A stretch of DNA of 64,000 nucleotides from an uncultured Nitrospirales bacterium (lineage in GTDB: Bacteria > Nitrospirota > Nitrospiria > Nitrospirales > UBA8639), in contig OY282373.1 of the NCBI GenBank assembly GCA_958295805.1, forward strand, positions 1,025,001 through 1,089,000, given 5' to 3'. The notes below the pieces were generated by a model. That model did no database searches. It worked only from the letters and a program-made list of their open reading frames with translations, and was not told where the DNA came from. How positions within the stretch are numbered: position 1 is the stretch's first letter; the number at the start of each line of letters is the position of its first letter. Of this stretch, positions 1-7,326 are shown in pieces. A program made the translations under genes and the position numbers.

Positions 1-54
1 TTCAGCATGTTTTTCCAGAGTGCATCGGAAAACACGCAAGCCGAAGCCCCCTGA
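1..54 (+). CDS. 3' end of an upstream gene (partial)
   Basis: Frame 1 is open from the first base to a TGA at 52-54 and reads a short hydrophilic tail ending in QAEAP. The next gene is mlaC, so this could be the C-terminus of an mlaD-type gene. Only about 17 codons are visible, so that is a guess from usual operon order. Confidence 0.35.
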   Translation, partial: FSMFFQSASENTQAEAP

Positions 55-174
55 TCGTCGTCAGAAATTGAAAGAACGAGGCCAATGGTTCTCTCTTTAT
101 TCGAGAAACTTGTCCCGTGCAAACGTGATAAGATTCAGAACAAAGCCGACAGTGTTTTGCCATGGAGGGAAAGA

Positions 175-834
175 ATGATGACGCAGGTTTCTTCAGGCAT
201 CGGAAGGTCGCTGGGATTAACGTGCCGTGTATTGCTCAACGTGCTGATTCTTGGATTGTTGACGTGGGGATTTTCTTCAAACCTCTTCGCCCAGGACGCG
301 GCGAGGTCCGCCACTGAAGCCATCAAAGAGACGGTCGATCAGGTGTTCACGGTGCTTGACGACGATGAACTGAACGCGCCGGACAGAGCCAAGGAACGAT
401 TGAATTTTCTGGAAGAAATCGTGGCACGGCGCTTCGACTTTGAGGAGATGGGCAAACGCACCTTGGGGGCCCATTGGCGGACGTTGAACGCCGGTCAACA
501 AAAAGAATTCGTGCGACTCTTTCAGCACTTTCTCTCCGGCACCTACGCCGGAAGCATTGACGGGTACGTTGGTGGACACGTTGAATACGTCAAAGAACGG
601 AGAAAGGGAGAGTTTGCCGAAGTGCAAACGAAAATCGTCACGAAAACATTAACCGTGCCCGTCGATTATCGTTTGTTGAAACGGTCAAACACGTGGCGCG
701 TGTATGACGTGGTGATTGACGGCATCAGTTTAGTGAAAAATTATCGAGGCCAATTCGGCCGCATCATCAAAACCGACTCGTTCGAAACTCTGCTTGAGAA
801 ATTGCAAAACAAGATTGCACAACCGTCGCGTTAA
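175..834 (+). CDS. mlaC: MlaC/Ttg2D-like periplasmic phospholipid-binding protein
   Basis: About 219 residues. The N-terminus is a signal peptide (hydrophobic stretch near residues 18-35, cleavage around LFAQ/DA) followed by the all-helical and beta MlaC fold. The signatures seen are RFDFEEMGKRTLG, the FVRLFQHFLSGTYA region, and VYDVVIDGISLVKNYRGQF near the C-terminus. MlaC proteins ferry phospholipids across the periplasm between the outer membrane and the MlaFEDB ABC complex. The frame opens at 85, but ATG at 175 has GGAGG six bases upstream and is directly followed by a signal-peptide-like sequence, so I prefer it. The partial gene before it is probably another mla component. Confidence 0.85.
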   Translation: MMTQVSSGIGRSLGLTCRVLLNVLILGLLTWGFSSNLFAQDAARSATEAIKETVDQVFTVLDDDELNAPDRAKERLNFLEEIVARRFDFEEMGKRTLGAHWRTLNAGQQKEFVRLFQHFLSGTYAGSIDGYVGGHVEYVKERRKGEFAEVQTKIVTKTLTVPVDYRLLKRSNTWRVYDVVIDGISLVKNYRGQFGRIIKTDSFETLLEKLQNKIAQPSR

Positions 835-929
835 GGAGACCTTTGCAACACCGTCAGGCCCCCCAACCACACTCATCTTGGCCCCTGACTTCGGTCCGGC
901 GGTTGAGTTGGACTTGCCGCGTTGATTTC

Positions 930-958
930 TTGACAGTCTCTCGCAGGTTTGCGAAAAT
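930..958 (+). promoter_or_regulatory. Possible sigma-70 promoter before dxs
   Basis: A perfect TTGACA at 930-935 is followed 17 bases later by GAAAAT, a poor -10. It lies about 60 bp before the dxs start in a gap of about 185 bp that otherwise holds nothing I recognise. Weak evidence. Confidence 0.3.
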
Positions 959-1021
959 TTTTCTTCCTCATGAATTTTCTATCCGATACGCGGCGTCCAT
1001 TCCCGGTGAGAGGAGACCCCT

Positions 1022-2917
1022 ATGACTCTCCTGCAACGGATTGAAAGTCCGGCCGATCTCAAAAAATTATCTCCCGACCAGTTTCCACAAATCTGCGAAG
1101 AAATTCGTGAACAGATTGTTTCCGTCATCTCGAACGTGGGCGGACATCTGGCCTCTAACCTGGGCGTCGTTGAATTGACGGTGACGCTCCATTACTTGCT
1201 CCAGACTCCTGAGGATCTGATCGTGTGGGACACCGGCAATCAAGCCTATGCGCATAAACTGTTGACCGGACGGCAGGCGCGATTTCAGACGATTCGGCAA
1301 TTCGGCGGCTTGAGCGGGTTTTGTAAACGCGAAGAAAGCGTGTACGACACGTTTAACGCGGGGCACGCGGGGACGGGTGTGTCTGCTGCCGTGGGATTCG
1401 TGGAAGCCCGTGCCCAACTCAAACAATCGCACAAGATCGTCTGCGTCGTCGGCGACGGGGCGTTGACGTCGGGCTTGACCTTGGAGGGATTGCAGCAAGC
1501 CGGTGATTCGCAGAAAGACCTCCTCGTGATTTTGAACGATAATCAAATGTCGATTTCGAAAAACGTCGGGGCCCTTTCCGCCTATCTGAACCGGACCATT
1601 ACCGGTAAGTTCTGTACTCGCCTCAAGGCGGAAACGGATTACATCCTGGAAACCATTCCTCAGATCGGGCAGCCCGTCAAAAGAATGGCGAACAGGGCTC
1701 AAGAGTTGGCTAAAGGCCTGTTGTTGCCGGGATTGCTGTTTGAGGAATTGGGGTTTCGGTACATCGGTCCCATTGACGGCCACAACTTCGAGCATCTGTT
1801 ACCCACCATGGAAAACGTGCTCAAACTGAACGGTCCCACGTTGTTACACGTGGTGACGAAAAAGGGCTTGGGCTATGAACCGGCGATGAAGAATCCCGTG
1901 TGGTTTCACGCGAGTGCTCCCTTTGACCTTGACACCGGCAAGCCCAGGAACAAAGCCACAAAACCGTCTTACAGCGCCGTCGCCGTGAAGACCTTGATTC
2001 AGTTGGCCCGTGAAGATGAACGCATCGTGGCGATTACTGCGGCGATGTGTGAAGGCACGGGGCTGACCGCCTTTGAGAACGTGTTTCCTGATCGACTCTA
2101 TGACGTGGGGATTGCCGAGCAACATGCCGTGACGTTCGCCGCAGGTATGGCTGCCCAAGGCATGAGGCCGGTGATTCCCATTTATTCGACGTTCCTTCAA
2201 CGGGCGTATGACCAGGTGGTTCATGACGTGGCCACGCAGAATCTTCCCGTGACGTTCTGCATTGATCGAGGCGGACTGGTGGCTGAGGATGGAACCACCC
2301 ATCATGGCGCCTTTGATTTTGCGTATCTCCGGCACATGCCGAACATGGTGGTGATGGCACCGAAAGATGAAAATGAATTACAGCACATGATTAAATCCTG
2401 CATCAGTTATAACGTGCCCACGGCGGTTCGCTATCCCCGAGGGTCGAGCCTGGGAGTGGAACTGGACCCCGTGCCGGACGTACTGCCGATGGGTAAAGGG
2501 GAATTGTTACGGGAAGGGAAGGACGTGGCGTTGGTGGCCATCGGGGTGACCGTTCATCAGGCCATGGTCGCGGCCGAGCGACTGGAGCACGAGGGCATTT
2601 CCGCTGCGGTGATGAACGCGCGATTTGTCAAACCGCTGGACGGAGAGTTGATTGCAACCGTGGCGAAACAGGTGAAGTGCCTGCTCATCATAGAAGAATC
2701 TTCCCGAATGGGTGGCTTCGGGTCCGCCGTGCTCGAATTTCTTTCCGATGAAGGCATGACTCAGGTGCGGACGAAGTGTATGGGGCTCCCTGACTGGTTT
2801 ATTGAACAAGGGCCGCAAGAGTTGCTGCGGGAGAAATATGGCTTGACCGCCGACGGCATTTATGAACAAACCAAACAATTATTGACTCACGTTTCCGCCC
2901 AACCCGTCTTCCTGTAA
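1022..2917 (+). CDS. dxs: 1-deoxy-D-xylulose-5-phosphate synthase
   Basis: 631 residues, the normal length for DXS, the thiamine-diphosphate enzyme that condenses pyruvate and glyceraldehyde 3-phosphate in the first step of the MEP isoprenoid pathway. The sequence shows the catalytic His in GGHLASNLG (His42), the HAGTG motif near 115, and the TPP/metal motif GDGALTSG (144-151) with LNDNQMSIS following at 171-179. A transketolase central domain carries the DVGIAEQHAVTFAAGMA motif, and a C-terminal transketolase domain completes it. The start has AGGAG upstream (GAGAGGAGACCCCT-ATG). ispG follows 16 bp downstream, so both MEP genes are likely co-transcribed. They supply precursors for quinones and for the hopanoids implied by hpnH nearby. 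Confidence 0.97.
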   Translation: MTLLQRIESPADLKKLSPDQFPQICEEIREQIVSVISNVGGHLASNLGVVELTVTLHYLLQTPEDLIVWDTGNQAYAHKLLTGRQARFQTIRQFGGLSGFCKREESVYDTFNAGHAGTGVSAAVGFVEARAQLKQSHKIVCVVGDGALTSGLTLEGLQQAGDSQKDLLVILNDNQMSISKNVGALSAYLNRTITGKFCTRLKAETDYILETIPQIGQPVKRMANRAQELAKGLLLPGLLFEELGFRYIGPIDGHNFEHLLPTMENVLKLNGPTLLHVVTKKGLGYEPAMKNPVWFHASAPFDLDTGKPRNKATKPSYSAVAVKTLIQLAREDERIVAITAAMCEGTGLTAFENVFPDRLYDVGIAEQHAVTFAAGMAAQGMRPVIPIYSTFLQRAYDQVVHDVATQNLPVTFCIDRGGLVAEDGTTHHGAFDFAYLRHMPNMVVMAPKDENELQHMIKSCISYNVPTAVRYPRGSSLGVELDPVPDVLPMGKGELLREGKDVALVAIGVTVHQAMVAAERLEHEGISAAVMNARFVKPLDGELIATVAKQVKCLLIIEESSRMGGFGSAVLEFLSDEGMTQVRTKCMGLPDWFIEQGPQELLREKYGLTADGIYEQTKQLLTHVSAQPVFL

Positions 2918-2933
2918 CGGCACTGCGCGTTCG

Positions 2934-4112
2934 ATGCGGATCACTCGAAAAAAGACCAGACCCGTTCAGGTGGGGTCCGTCAAGATCGGGGACGGGGCGC
3001 CCATCTCCGTCCAATCAATGACCATCCCGCATCCGAGTGACGTGCGGGCCACGGTCGAACAAATCCATCAGCTTGAGCAGGTCGGCTGTGAACTGGTTCG
3101 GGTGGCCGTGCCGGATGAGGCCGCCGCTGCCGCGCTGCCGCGTATCAAATCCCAAATCTCGATTCCCCTGATTGCCGACGTCCACTTTGACCATCGGTTG
3201 GCGGTGAAAGCGGCTGAAGTCGTTGACTGCGTTCGGATCAACCCGGGCAACATCGGCCCGTGGTGGCGATTGGCCGAAGTCATTCGCGTGGTGCGGGAGC
3301 GAGGCATTCCGCTTCGGGTGGGCGTCAACGGCGGTTCGTTGGAGCGTCCGCTGTTGGAGAAGTACGGGTATCCCACTGCAGAGGCCCTTGCTGAGTCGGC
3401 CTTGAACGCGGTTCACGCCATTGAGGACGCGGGCTTTACCAATATGAAAGTGTCGTTGAAAGCCTCGGACGTTCACGTGGCCGTCGATGCCTATTGGTTG
3501 TTTGCCCATCAATCGGATTATCCGCTTCACATCGGCATCACGGAAGCAGGGACGGCAACGACCGGTGCAGTCAAATCCGCCATTGGGTTGGGGTGGTTAT
3601 TATCACAGGGCATCGGGGATACGCTCAGGGTGTCGTTGGCTGCCGACCCCGTGGAAGAGGTCAAGGTGGGGTTTGAAATTCTCAAGTCACTGGAACTGCG
3701 GCATCGCGGCGTGAACGTGATTGCGTGTCCGACTTGTGGACGGGTTGAAATTGACGTGGTACGGATGGCCGGCGAATTAGAAAAACGATTGAGTCACATT
3801 ACAACGCCCTTGACCGTATCGGTTCTGGGCTGCGTCGTGAATGGCATTGGTGAAGGCAAAGAAGCTGACATTGGGATTGCCGGGGGACAGGGCATGGGTA
3901 TTTTGTTCAAAAAAGGGAAACTCATCAAAAAAGTGCCCACGGCAGAATTGATGGACGTGTTGATTGATGAGGTCGAGATGATGGCGTTGGAAGAAGCCGC
4001 TGATGCACGTACGCATGAGCCCCCCTCACTCCAACCTGGTCTTTCTCAGGCTGTACCGGCGTCTGACGTATCATCCGTGAGTCGTGAACTTCCCGTTGTT
4101 CCTTCCCGCTGA
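2934..4112 (+). CDS. ispG: 4-hydroxy-3-methylbut-2-en-1-yl diphosphate synthase
   Basis: 392 residues with the IspG (GcpE) signature. The N-terminal TIM-barrel part contains SVQSMT, the PLIADVHFD motif and CVRINPGNIG. The C-terminal [4Fe-4S] domain has CPTCGR (about residue 265) and CVVNGIGEGKEADIG (about residue 300). The enzyme reductively converts MEcPP to HMBPP, the penultimate MEP step, and needs an electron donor such as ferredoxin or flavodoxin. The C-terminal 35 or so residues (rich in P, S and V) extend beyond the usual end and look unstructured. It sits 16 bp after dxs. Confidence 0.96.
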   Translation: MRITRKKTRPVQVGSVKIGDGAPISVQSMTIPHPSDVRATVEQIHQLEQVGCELVRVAVPDEAAAAALPRIKSQISIPLIADVHFDHRLAVKAAEVVDCVRINPGNIGPWWRLAEVIRVVRERGIPLRVGVNGGSLERPLLEKYGYPTAEALAESALNAVHAIEDAGFTNMKVSLKASDVHVAVDAYWLFAHQSDYPLHIGITEAGTATTGAVKSAIGLGWLLSQGIGDTLRVSLAADPVEEVKVGFEILKSLELRHRGVNVIACPTCGRVEIDVVRMAGELEKRLSHITTPLTVSVLGCVVNGIGEGKEADIGIAGGQGMGILFKKGKLIKKVPTAELMDVLIDEVEMMALEEAADARTHEPPSLQPGLSQAVPASDVSSVSRELPVVPSR

Positions 4113-4182
4113 CTCTCCGAACGTGTTGTGGCACAGGTTTTTTTGACCCGAACGGGGAGCCCTGGGGTGTGATGCCTTCTCC

Positions 4183-4211
4183 TTGTGATGTTGTCCGGGC
4201 AGGCTTATAAT
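4183..4211 (+). promoter_or_regulatory. Sigma-70 promoter of tRNA-Cys
   Basis: TTGTGA at 4183-4188, a 17-bp spacer, and a perfect TATAAT at 4206-4211, just upstream of the tRNA at 4223. The spacing to the mature 5' end is short, so little or no 5' leader is expected. Confidence 0.7.
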
Positions 4212-4222
4212 GCCCCGTCGTG

Positions 4223-4298
4223 GGCGCCGTACCCAAGTGGCTAAGGGAGCAGTCTGCAAAACTGCGATTCAGCGGTTCGAACCCGCTCGGCGCCTCCA
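4223..4298 (+). tRNA. tRNA-Cys (GCA)
   Basis: Acceptor arm GGCGCCG pairs perfectly with CGGCGCC at 4288-4294. The anticodon loop CUGCAAA gives anticodon GCA, and the T arm GCGGTTCGAACCCGC is intact. The discriminator is U73, as expected for Cys, and a genome-encoded CCA ends at 4298. Confidence 0.96.
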
Positions 4299-4377
4299 TT
4301 TTCTTTTCATCCCGTCGAAGCCTGACGCTCCATTGGTTCGGCGATCACGGAACGTTGTTTTCCCGCAGGATGTCGAA

Positions 4378-4406
4378 TTGACCAGTTGTAGAGTCGATGT
4401 TACAAT
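4378..4406 (+). promoter_or_regulatory. Sigma-70 promoter of hpnH
   Basis: TTGACC at 4378-4383, a 17-bp spacer and TACAAT at 4401-4406, about 45 bp before the hpnH start. It is a close match to the consensus, so hpnH has its own promoter after the tRNA. Confidence 0.65.
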
Positions 4407-4451
4407 CCTGTCATTTTGGTCAATGAGAACAGGGGCTTAGCATAGAAGAAG

Positions 4452-5468
4452 ATGGCCGTTCCTTTTTCGCAGATGGTCACGGTTGCCGGTTACGTCATCT
4501 CCCAAAAATTCAAGGGCGTGAAGCGTTATCCGCTCGTGTTGATGTTGGAGCCGATCTTCCGCTGCAATTTGGCTTGTGCCGGATGTGGAAAAATCCAATA
4601 TCCCGATCACGTGTTGGATCGACGGTTGACGCCGGAACAATGTTGGGCGGCGGCGGAAGAATGTGGTGCTCCGATTGTGAGCATTCCAGGCGGGGAGCCG
4701 CTCATTCATCCGGAGATGGCGGACATCGTGCGAGGCTTGGTGCAGCGAAAAAAGTACGTGTACGTGTGTACGAACGCGATTCTCTTGGAACGAAAAATTA
4801 ATGAATATCAGCCGTCCAAATATTTGACCTTCAGCATTCACATGGACGGGTTGCGAGAGGAACATGATCGTGCCGTCTGTCGCAATGGGGTGTATGACGT
4901 CGCGGTGAAGGCAATCAAGACCGCGCTCTCCAAAGGATTCCGCGTGAACACCAACACCACACTGTTCAACGATGCCCACCCGCAACGCGTGCGAGCCTTT
5001 TTTGATAAAATGATGGAACTAGGCGTTGAGGGCATGATGATCTCTCCAGGGTATAGTTATGAAAAGGCCCCGGATCAAAACGGGTTTTTGCAGCGGCACC
5101 GCACCCGCGAATTGTTTACCAAACTCCTCACCGAGCGAAAGCGCGGCTGGCAATTCAACCAATCTCCCCTGTTTTTAGAATTTTTAATGGGCAAACGCGA
5201 TTATCAATGCACGCCCTGGGGAAATCCCACCTATAATATATTCGGCTGGCAAAAACCGTGTTACCTCCTGCAGGATGAATCCATCTCGAGTTTCAATGCC
5301 TTGCTTGAAGAGACGAACTGGGAGCAGTATGGAGTCGGGCGAAATGAAAAATGCAAGGACTGCATGGTGCATTGCGGGTACGAAGCCTCGGCCATTGAAG
5401 AAACGTTCGGTTCCTGGTCCGGGTTTGCACAAACGGTCAAAACCATGCTGTTTCCCAACGCGACGTGA
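4452..5468 (+). CDS. hpnH: Adenosyl-hopene transferase, radical SAM protein HpnH
   Basis: 338 residues. HpnH joins a 5'-deoxyadenosyl group to diploptene, the first step toward C35 bacteriohopanepolyols. The radical SAM cluster motif CNLACAGC (Cys38, 42, 45) follows LEPIFR, and there is a GGEP motif near residue 79. The C-terminal SPASM-like stretch contains KCKDCMVHCGYEAS. The sequence is collinear with the family over its whole length. It has its own promoter and is followed 100 bp later by a conserved-looking small gene. No squalene-hopene cyclase is visible in the window, so other hopanoid genes must lie elsewhere. Confidence 0.93.
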   Translation: MAVPFSQMVTVAGYVISQKFKGVKRYPLVLMLEPIFRCNLACAGCGKIQYPDHVLDRRLTPEQCWAAAEECGAPIVSIPGGEPLIHPEMADIVRGLVQRKKYVYVCTNAILLERKINEYQPSKYLTFSIHMDGLREEHDRAVCRNGVYDVAVKAIKTALSKGFRVNTNTTLFNDAHPQRVRAFFDKMMELGVEGMMISPGYSYEKAPDQNGFLQRHRTRELFTKLLTERKRGWQFNQSPLFLEFLMGKRDYQCTPWGNPTYNIFGWQKPCYLLQDESISSFNALLEETNWEQYGVGRNEKCKDCMVHCGYEASAIEETFGSWSGFAQTVKTMLFPNAT

Positions 5469-5521
5469 GTTGGGTCTCCCTTCGAGAGCGGAGTAGATAG
5501 AAGGACGGGAACATCTGTAGT

Positions 5522-5538
5522 GCCGCATCTCATGCGGC
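5522..5538 (+). other. Short perfect hairpin downstream of hpnH
   Basis: GCCGCAT-CTC-ATGCGGC forms a 7-bp stem with a 3-base loop between hpnH and the next gene. No T-run follows, so it is not a typical intrinsic terminator. It may stabilise or separate the two coding segments. Confidence 0.5.
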
Positions 5539-5569
5539 CAGAACCAGAGCGGCCAGCGAACGGTAGACC

Positions 5570-5953
5570 ATGATCGAAGAATCTCTCCACGTGTCTGAAG
5601 AGACGACGAAACGTCCTGCTGAGGATGGCCTCCAAGGGGCGGAGTTTCGTCCCACCTCCCGTGCGGAACTGATGAACGTCGTCAACTTGGCGTTTAATTA
5701 CCGGGGTGACGTCACGCTGGAACTGAAGTCCCAAGAGACCGTCACCGGATATATTTTCAATCGGGTGCCTGACGTGCCTCATCCTTACCTCGAACTGTTC
5801 CCTTTGAATCATCCCGACCCCCGAACCATTGCCTATGACGACGTTCAGGTCATTCGGTTTACCGGCGATGATACAGCCTCGGGAAAATCCTGGGAAACCT
5901 GGATGCAGAAAAAACAGGAAGAAAAGAATACCCTGCCTCCAAAAAGTCCGTGA
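5570..5953 (+). CDS. Conserved-looking small protein of unknown function
   Basis: 127 residues, no signal peptide or membrane segment. The N-terminal 30 residues are polar. Residues 32-100 look like a compact beta-rich domain (NLAFNYRGDVTLEL, TVTGYIFNRV, IAYDDVQVIRFTGDD) suggestive of a small SH3/Sm-like barrel. The C-terminus is a basic tail (WMQKKQEEKNT). I do not recognise a named family. It follows hpnH on the same strand after 101 bp containing a short hairpin, so it may be co-transcribed with it, but nothing in it points to hopanoid chemistry. Confidence 0.7.
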   Translation: MIEESLHVSEETTKRPAEDGLQGAEFRPTSRAELMNVVNLAFNYRGDVTLELKSQETVTGYIFNRVPDVPHPYLELFPLNHPDPRTIAYDDVQVIRFTGDDTASGKSWETWMQKKQEEKNTLPPKSP

Positions 5954-5984
5954 CGCGCTTTCTTGAATCAGACAATGCCTCCCC

Positions 5985-6095
5985 ATCCCTCATTTGTCAT
6001 CCTGCCCCTCCCGTCATCCTGCCCCCTTTCATCATCCCGCCCTTTCTCGTCATCCTGTCCCCTCTTGTCATCCTGAACGAAGTGAAGGATCTGCT
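5985..6095 (+). repeat. Degenerate tandem array ending in a GTCATCCTGA...GAAGGATC element
   Basis: Five imperfect units starting GTCATCCTG or CATCATCCCG, spaced about 17-20 bp and separated by pyrimidine-rich spacers. The last unit continues into AACGAAGTGAAGGATCTGC. Related copies of the final element lie at 18175-18350 and 19771-19805. It fills most of the 240-bp gap before the next small gene. Confidence 0.7.
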
Positions 6096-6195
6096 TCTTC
6101 ATAAATGCCCCCAAAGGGTAAGGTGAGTATTGACTCCCGGTCCCGCTTGGGGTATTCTCCGCTACCTTTATCGGGGAGCAGCTGATGGAGTACCC

Positions 6196-6441
6196 ATGTT
6201 CATGAAACATAAGGGAGTTCCTGTCATGCCGCAGTCATGCTTTGGTTTGTTTTTCCGCCTCCCCTGCTTCACGCTTGTCGTCTTGGCAAGCATCCTTTTC
6301 GTCCCAACCCTCACATCCGCCAAAGAAACCGATCAAGATACGCGAGTGGCGCATCCTTTGGATGCCAGCAAGCTCTTCCGCTGGTGTCTGGATCGGGTAG
6401 AAGACACGGATTTATTGAGCCGATTAATTGCTGATTGCTAA
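6196..6441 (+). CDS. Small secreted protein of unknown function
   Basis: About 81 residues from ATG 6196, which has GGAG about 5 bases upstream. A hydrophobic segment (LPCFTLVVLASILFVPTL) ending at TSA/KE looks like a signal peptide, leaving a mature chain of roughly 40 residues with two Cys. The upstream in-frame extension (from TTG 6130) is unlikely to be translated. It lies just before the respiratory cluster but shows no haem motif. No family recognised. Confidence 0.5.
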   Translation: MFMKHKGVPVMPQSCFGLFFRLPCFTLVVLASILFVPTLTSAKETDQDTRVAHPLDASKLFRWCLDRVEDTDLLSRLIADC

Positions 6442-6498
6442 ACATATATATTCACCGGATTCACCTTGATTCTGTCACGTTAAAAAAGGGGTTTTTTT

Positions 6499-7095
6499 AT
6501 GGAGCGTAGAGAGAAGTGGATAAACCGAGAGACGTGGGGGATTATTGCCGTGGTGGCGATGGGATTGACGGTCTCAGCTTGTGGGGAGGCCAAGCCGCCG
6601 GCTCCGCCGCCTCCGGCGCCGCCGGAATATGCGGATAAGCACATGCCTGAGGGTTATTGGAATAATCCCGAGATTCTTGAGCAAGGGAAAGCCATCTTTA
6701 CGGGTGAGGAAAACATCGACGTGAATTGCGCCAGTTGTCATGGGAAGGATGGAAAGCCGGTGAAAGCCGGGGCACGAGATTTTCGTCAGGGTGAGCACAT
6801 GAAGTTGTTCTCTGATTCTCAATGGTTCTGGCGCGTGTCTGAAGGGGTGAAAGGCACCAAAATGAAAGCCTGGAAATCCAAGCTTCCTGAGGAGGACCGG
6901 TGGAAAGTGATTGCTTATGAAGCGACGTTCGGCCTGAAAGGGATGGAATACAGCGTTGCTCAAAAGAAATGGGTGCCTCAAGGAACGGCCGCGGCTCCGG
7001 CGGCTTCGGGTGGGGCCGGGAGTGAGGCTCCAGCAGAGCCGCCTGTGGACGGGGAACCTGCCGGGAAGGGAACTTCTGAAGAAACTCCGCAGTAA
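6499..7095 (+). CDS. Lipoprotein monohaem cytochrome c
   Basis: 198 residues. The N-terminal lipoprotein signal ends in a lipobox (TVSAC, Cys28), followed by a Pro/Ala-rich tether (APPPPAPP). A class I cytochrome c domain has CASCH (Cys77, Cys80, His81), and a downstream Met in KGTKMKAW is the likely sixth ligand. The C-terminal 45 residues are Ala/Pro/Gly-rich and low complexity. It should be anchored on the periplasmic face and pass electrons to or from the cytochrome bd-like and bc-type proteins encoded next. A GGGG-rich ribosome-binding region (TTAAAAAAGGGG) precedes ATG 6499. First gene of a co-oriented respiratory block reaching 18110. Confidence 0.88.
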   Translation: MERREKWINRETWGIIAVVAMGLTVSACGEAKPPAPPPPAPPEYADKHMPEGYWNNPEILEQGKAIFTGEENIDVNCASCHGKDGKPVKAGARDFRQGEHMKLFSDSQWFWRVSEGVKGTKMKAWKSKLPEEDRWKVIAYEATFGLKGMEYSVAQKKWVPQGTAAAPAASGGAGSEAPAEPPVDGEPAGKGTSEETPQ

Positions 7096-7110
7096 CGGGG
7101 CCGTATAAAC

Positions 7111-7316
7111 GTTGACTGGTCATATGACAAAAGAAGACTTTTGCAAAAGTGAATGATTGTGCCCCGCCACTCACCGGTCAGATGCGTGGAGCACCACTTC
7201 TGGATTCCCGCTCCCCGATAACAAATGTCGGGGACAGGTTTCGCGGGAAGGACAAAAGGGAAACGGGAATGACGGTTGTGCAAAGGTCTCTTGACTGGTG
7301 AGATGACAAAAGGAGG
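7111..7316 (+). repeat. Direct repeats flanking a palindromic intergenic element
   Basis: Two near-identical segments, TTGACTGGTCATATGACAAA (about 7112) and TTGACTGGTGAGATGACAAA (about 7291), lie 180 bp apart. Between them sits a palindromic element running from CTGGATTCCCGC (7199) to CGGGAATGACGG (about 7273), with an inner CCCCGA/TCGGGG hairpin. The element belongs to the family also seen at 44802, 49287 and 60255. It occupies the whole gap between the first cytochrome and the first CydA-like gene. Confidence 0.65.
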
Positions 7317-7326
7317 GCTACGATCC

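Noticed and set aside
843-1025. Small gene between mlaC and dxs
   Set aside because: It has only a weak start and no signal, domain or codon pattern suggesting translation; the region looks like leader DNA.
1067-1795. Long antisense frame within dxs
   Set aside because: It is the complement of a clearly conserved gene, without its own start signals or recognisable domain.
5522-5538. Intrinsic terminator after hpnH
   Set aside because: The hairpin is perfect but lacks a T-run on either strand.
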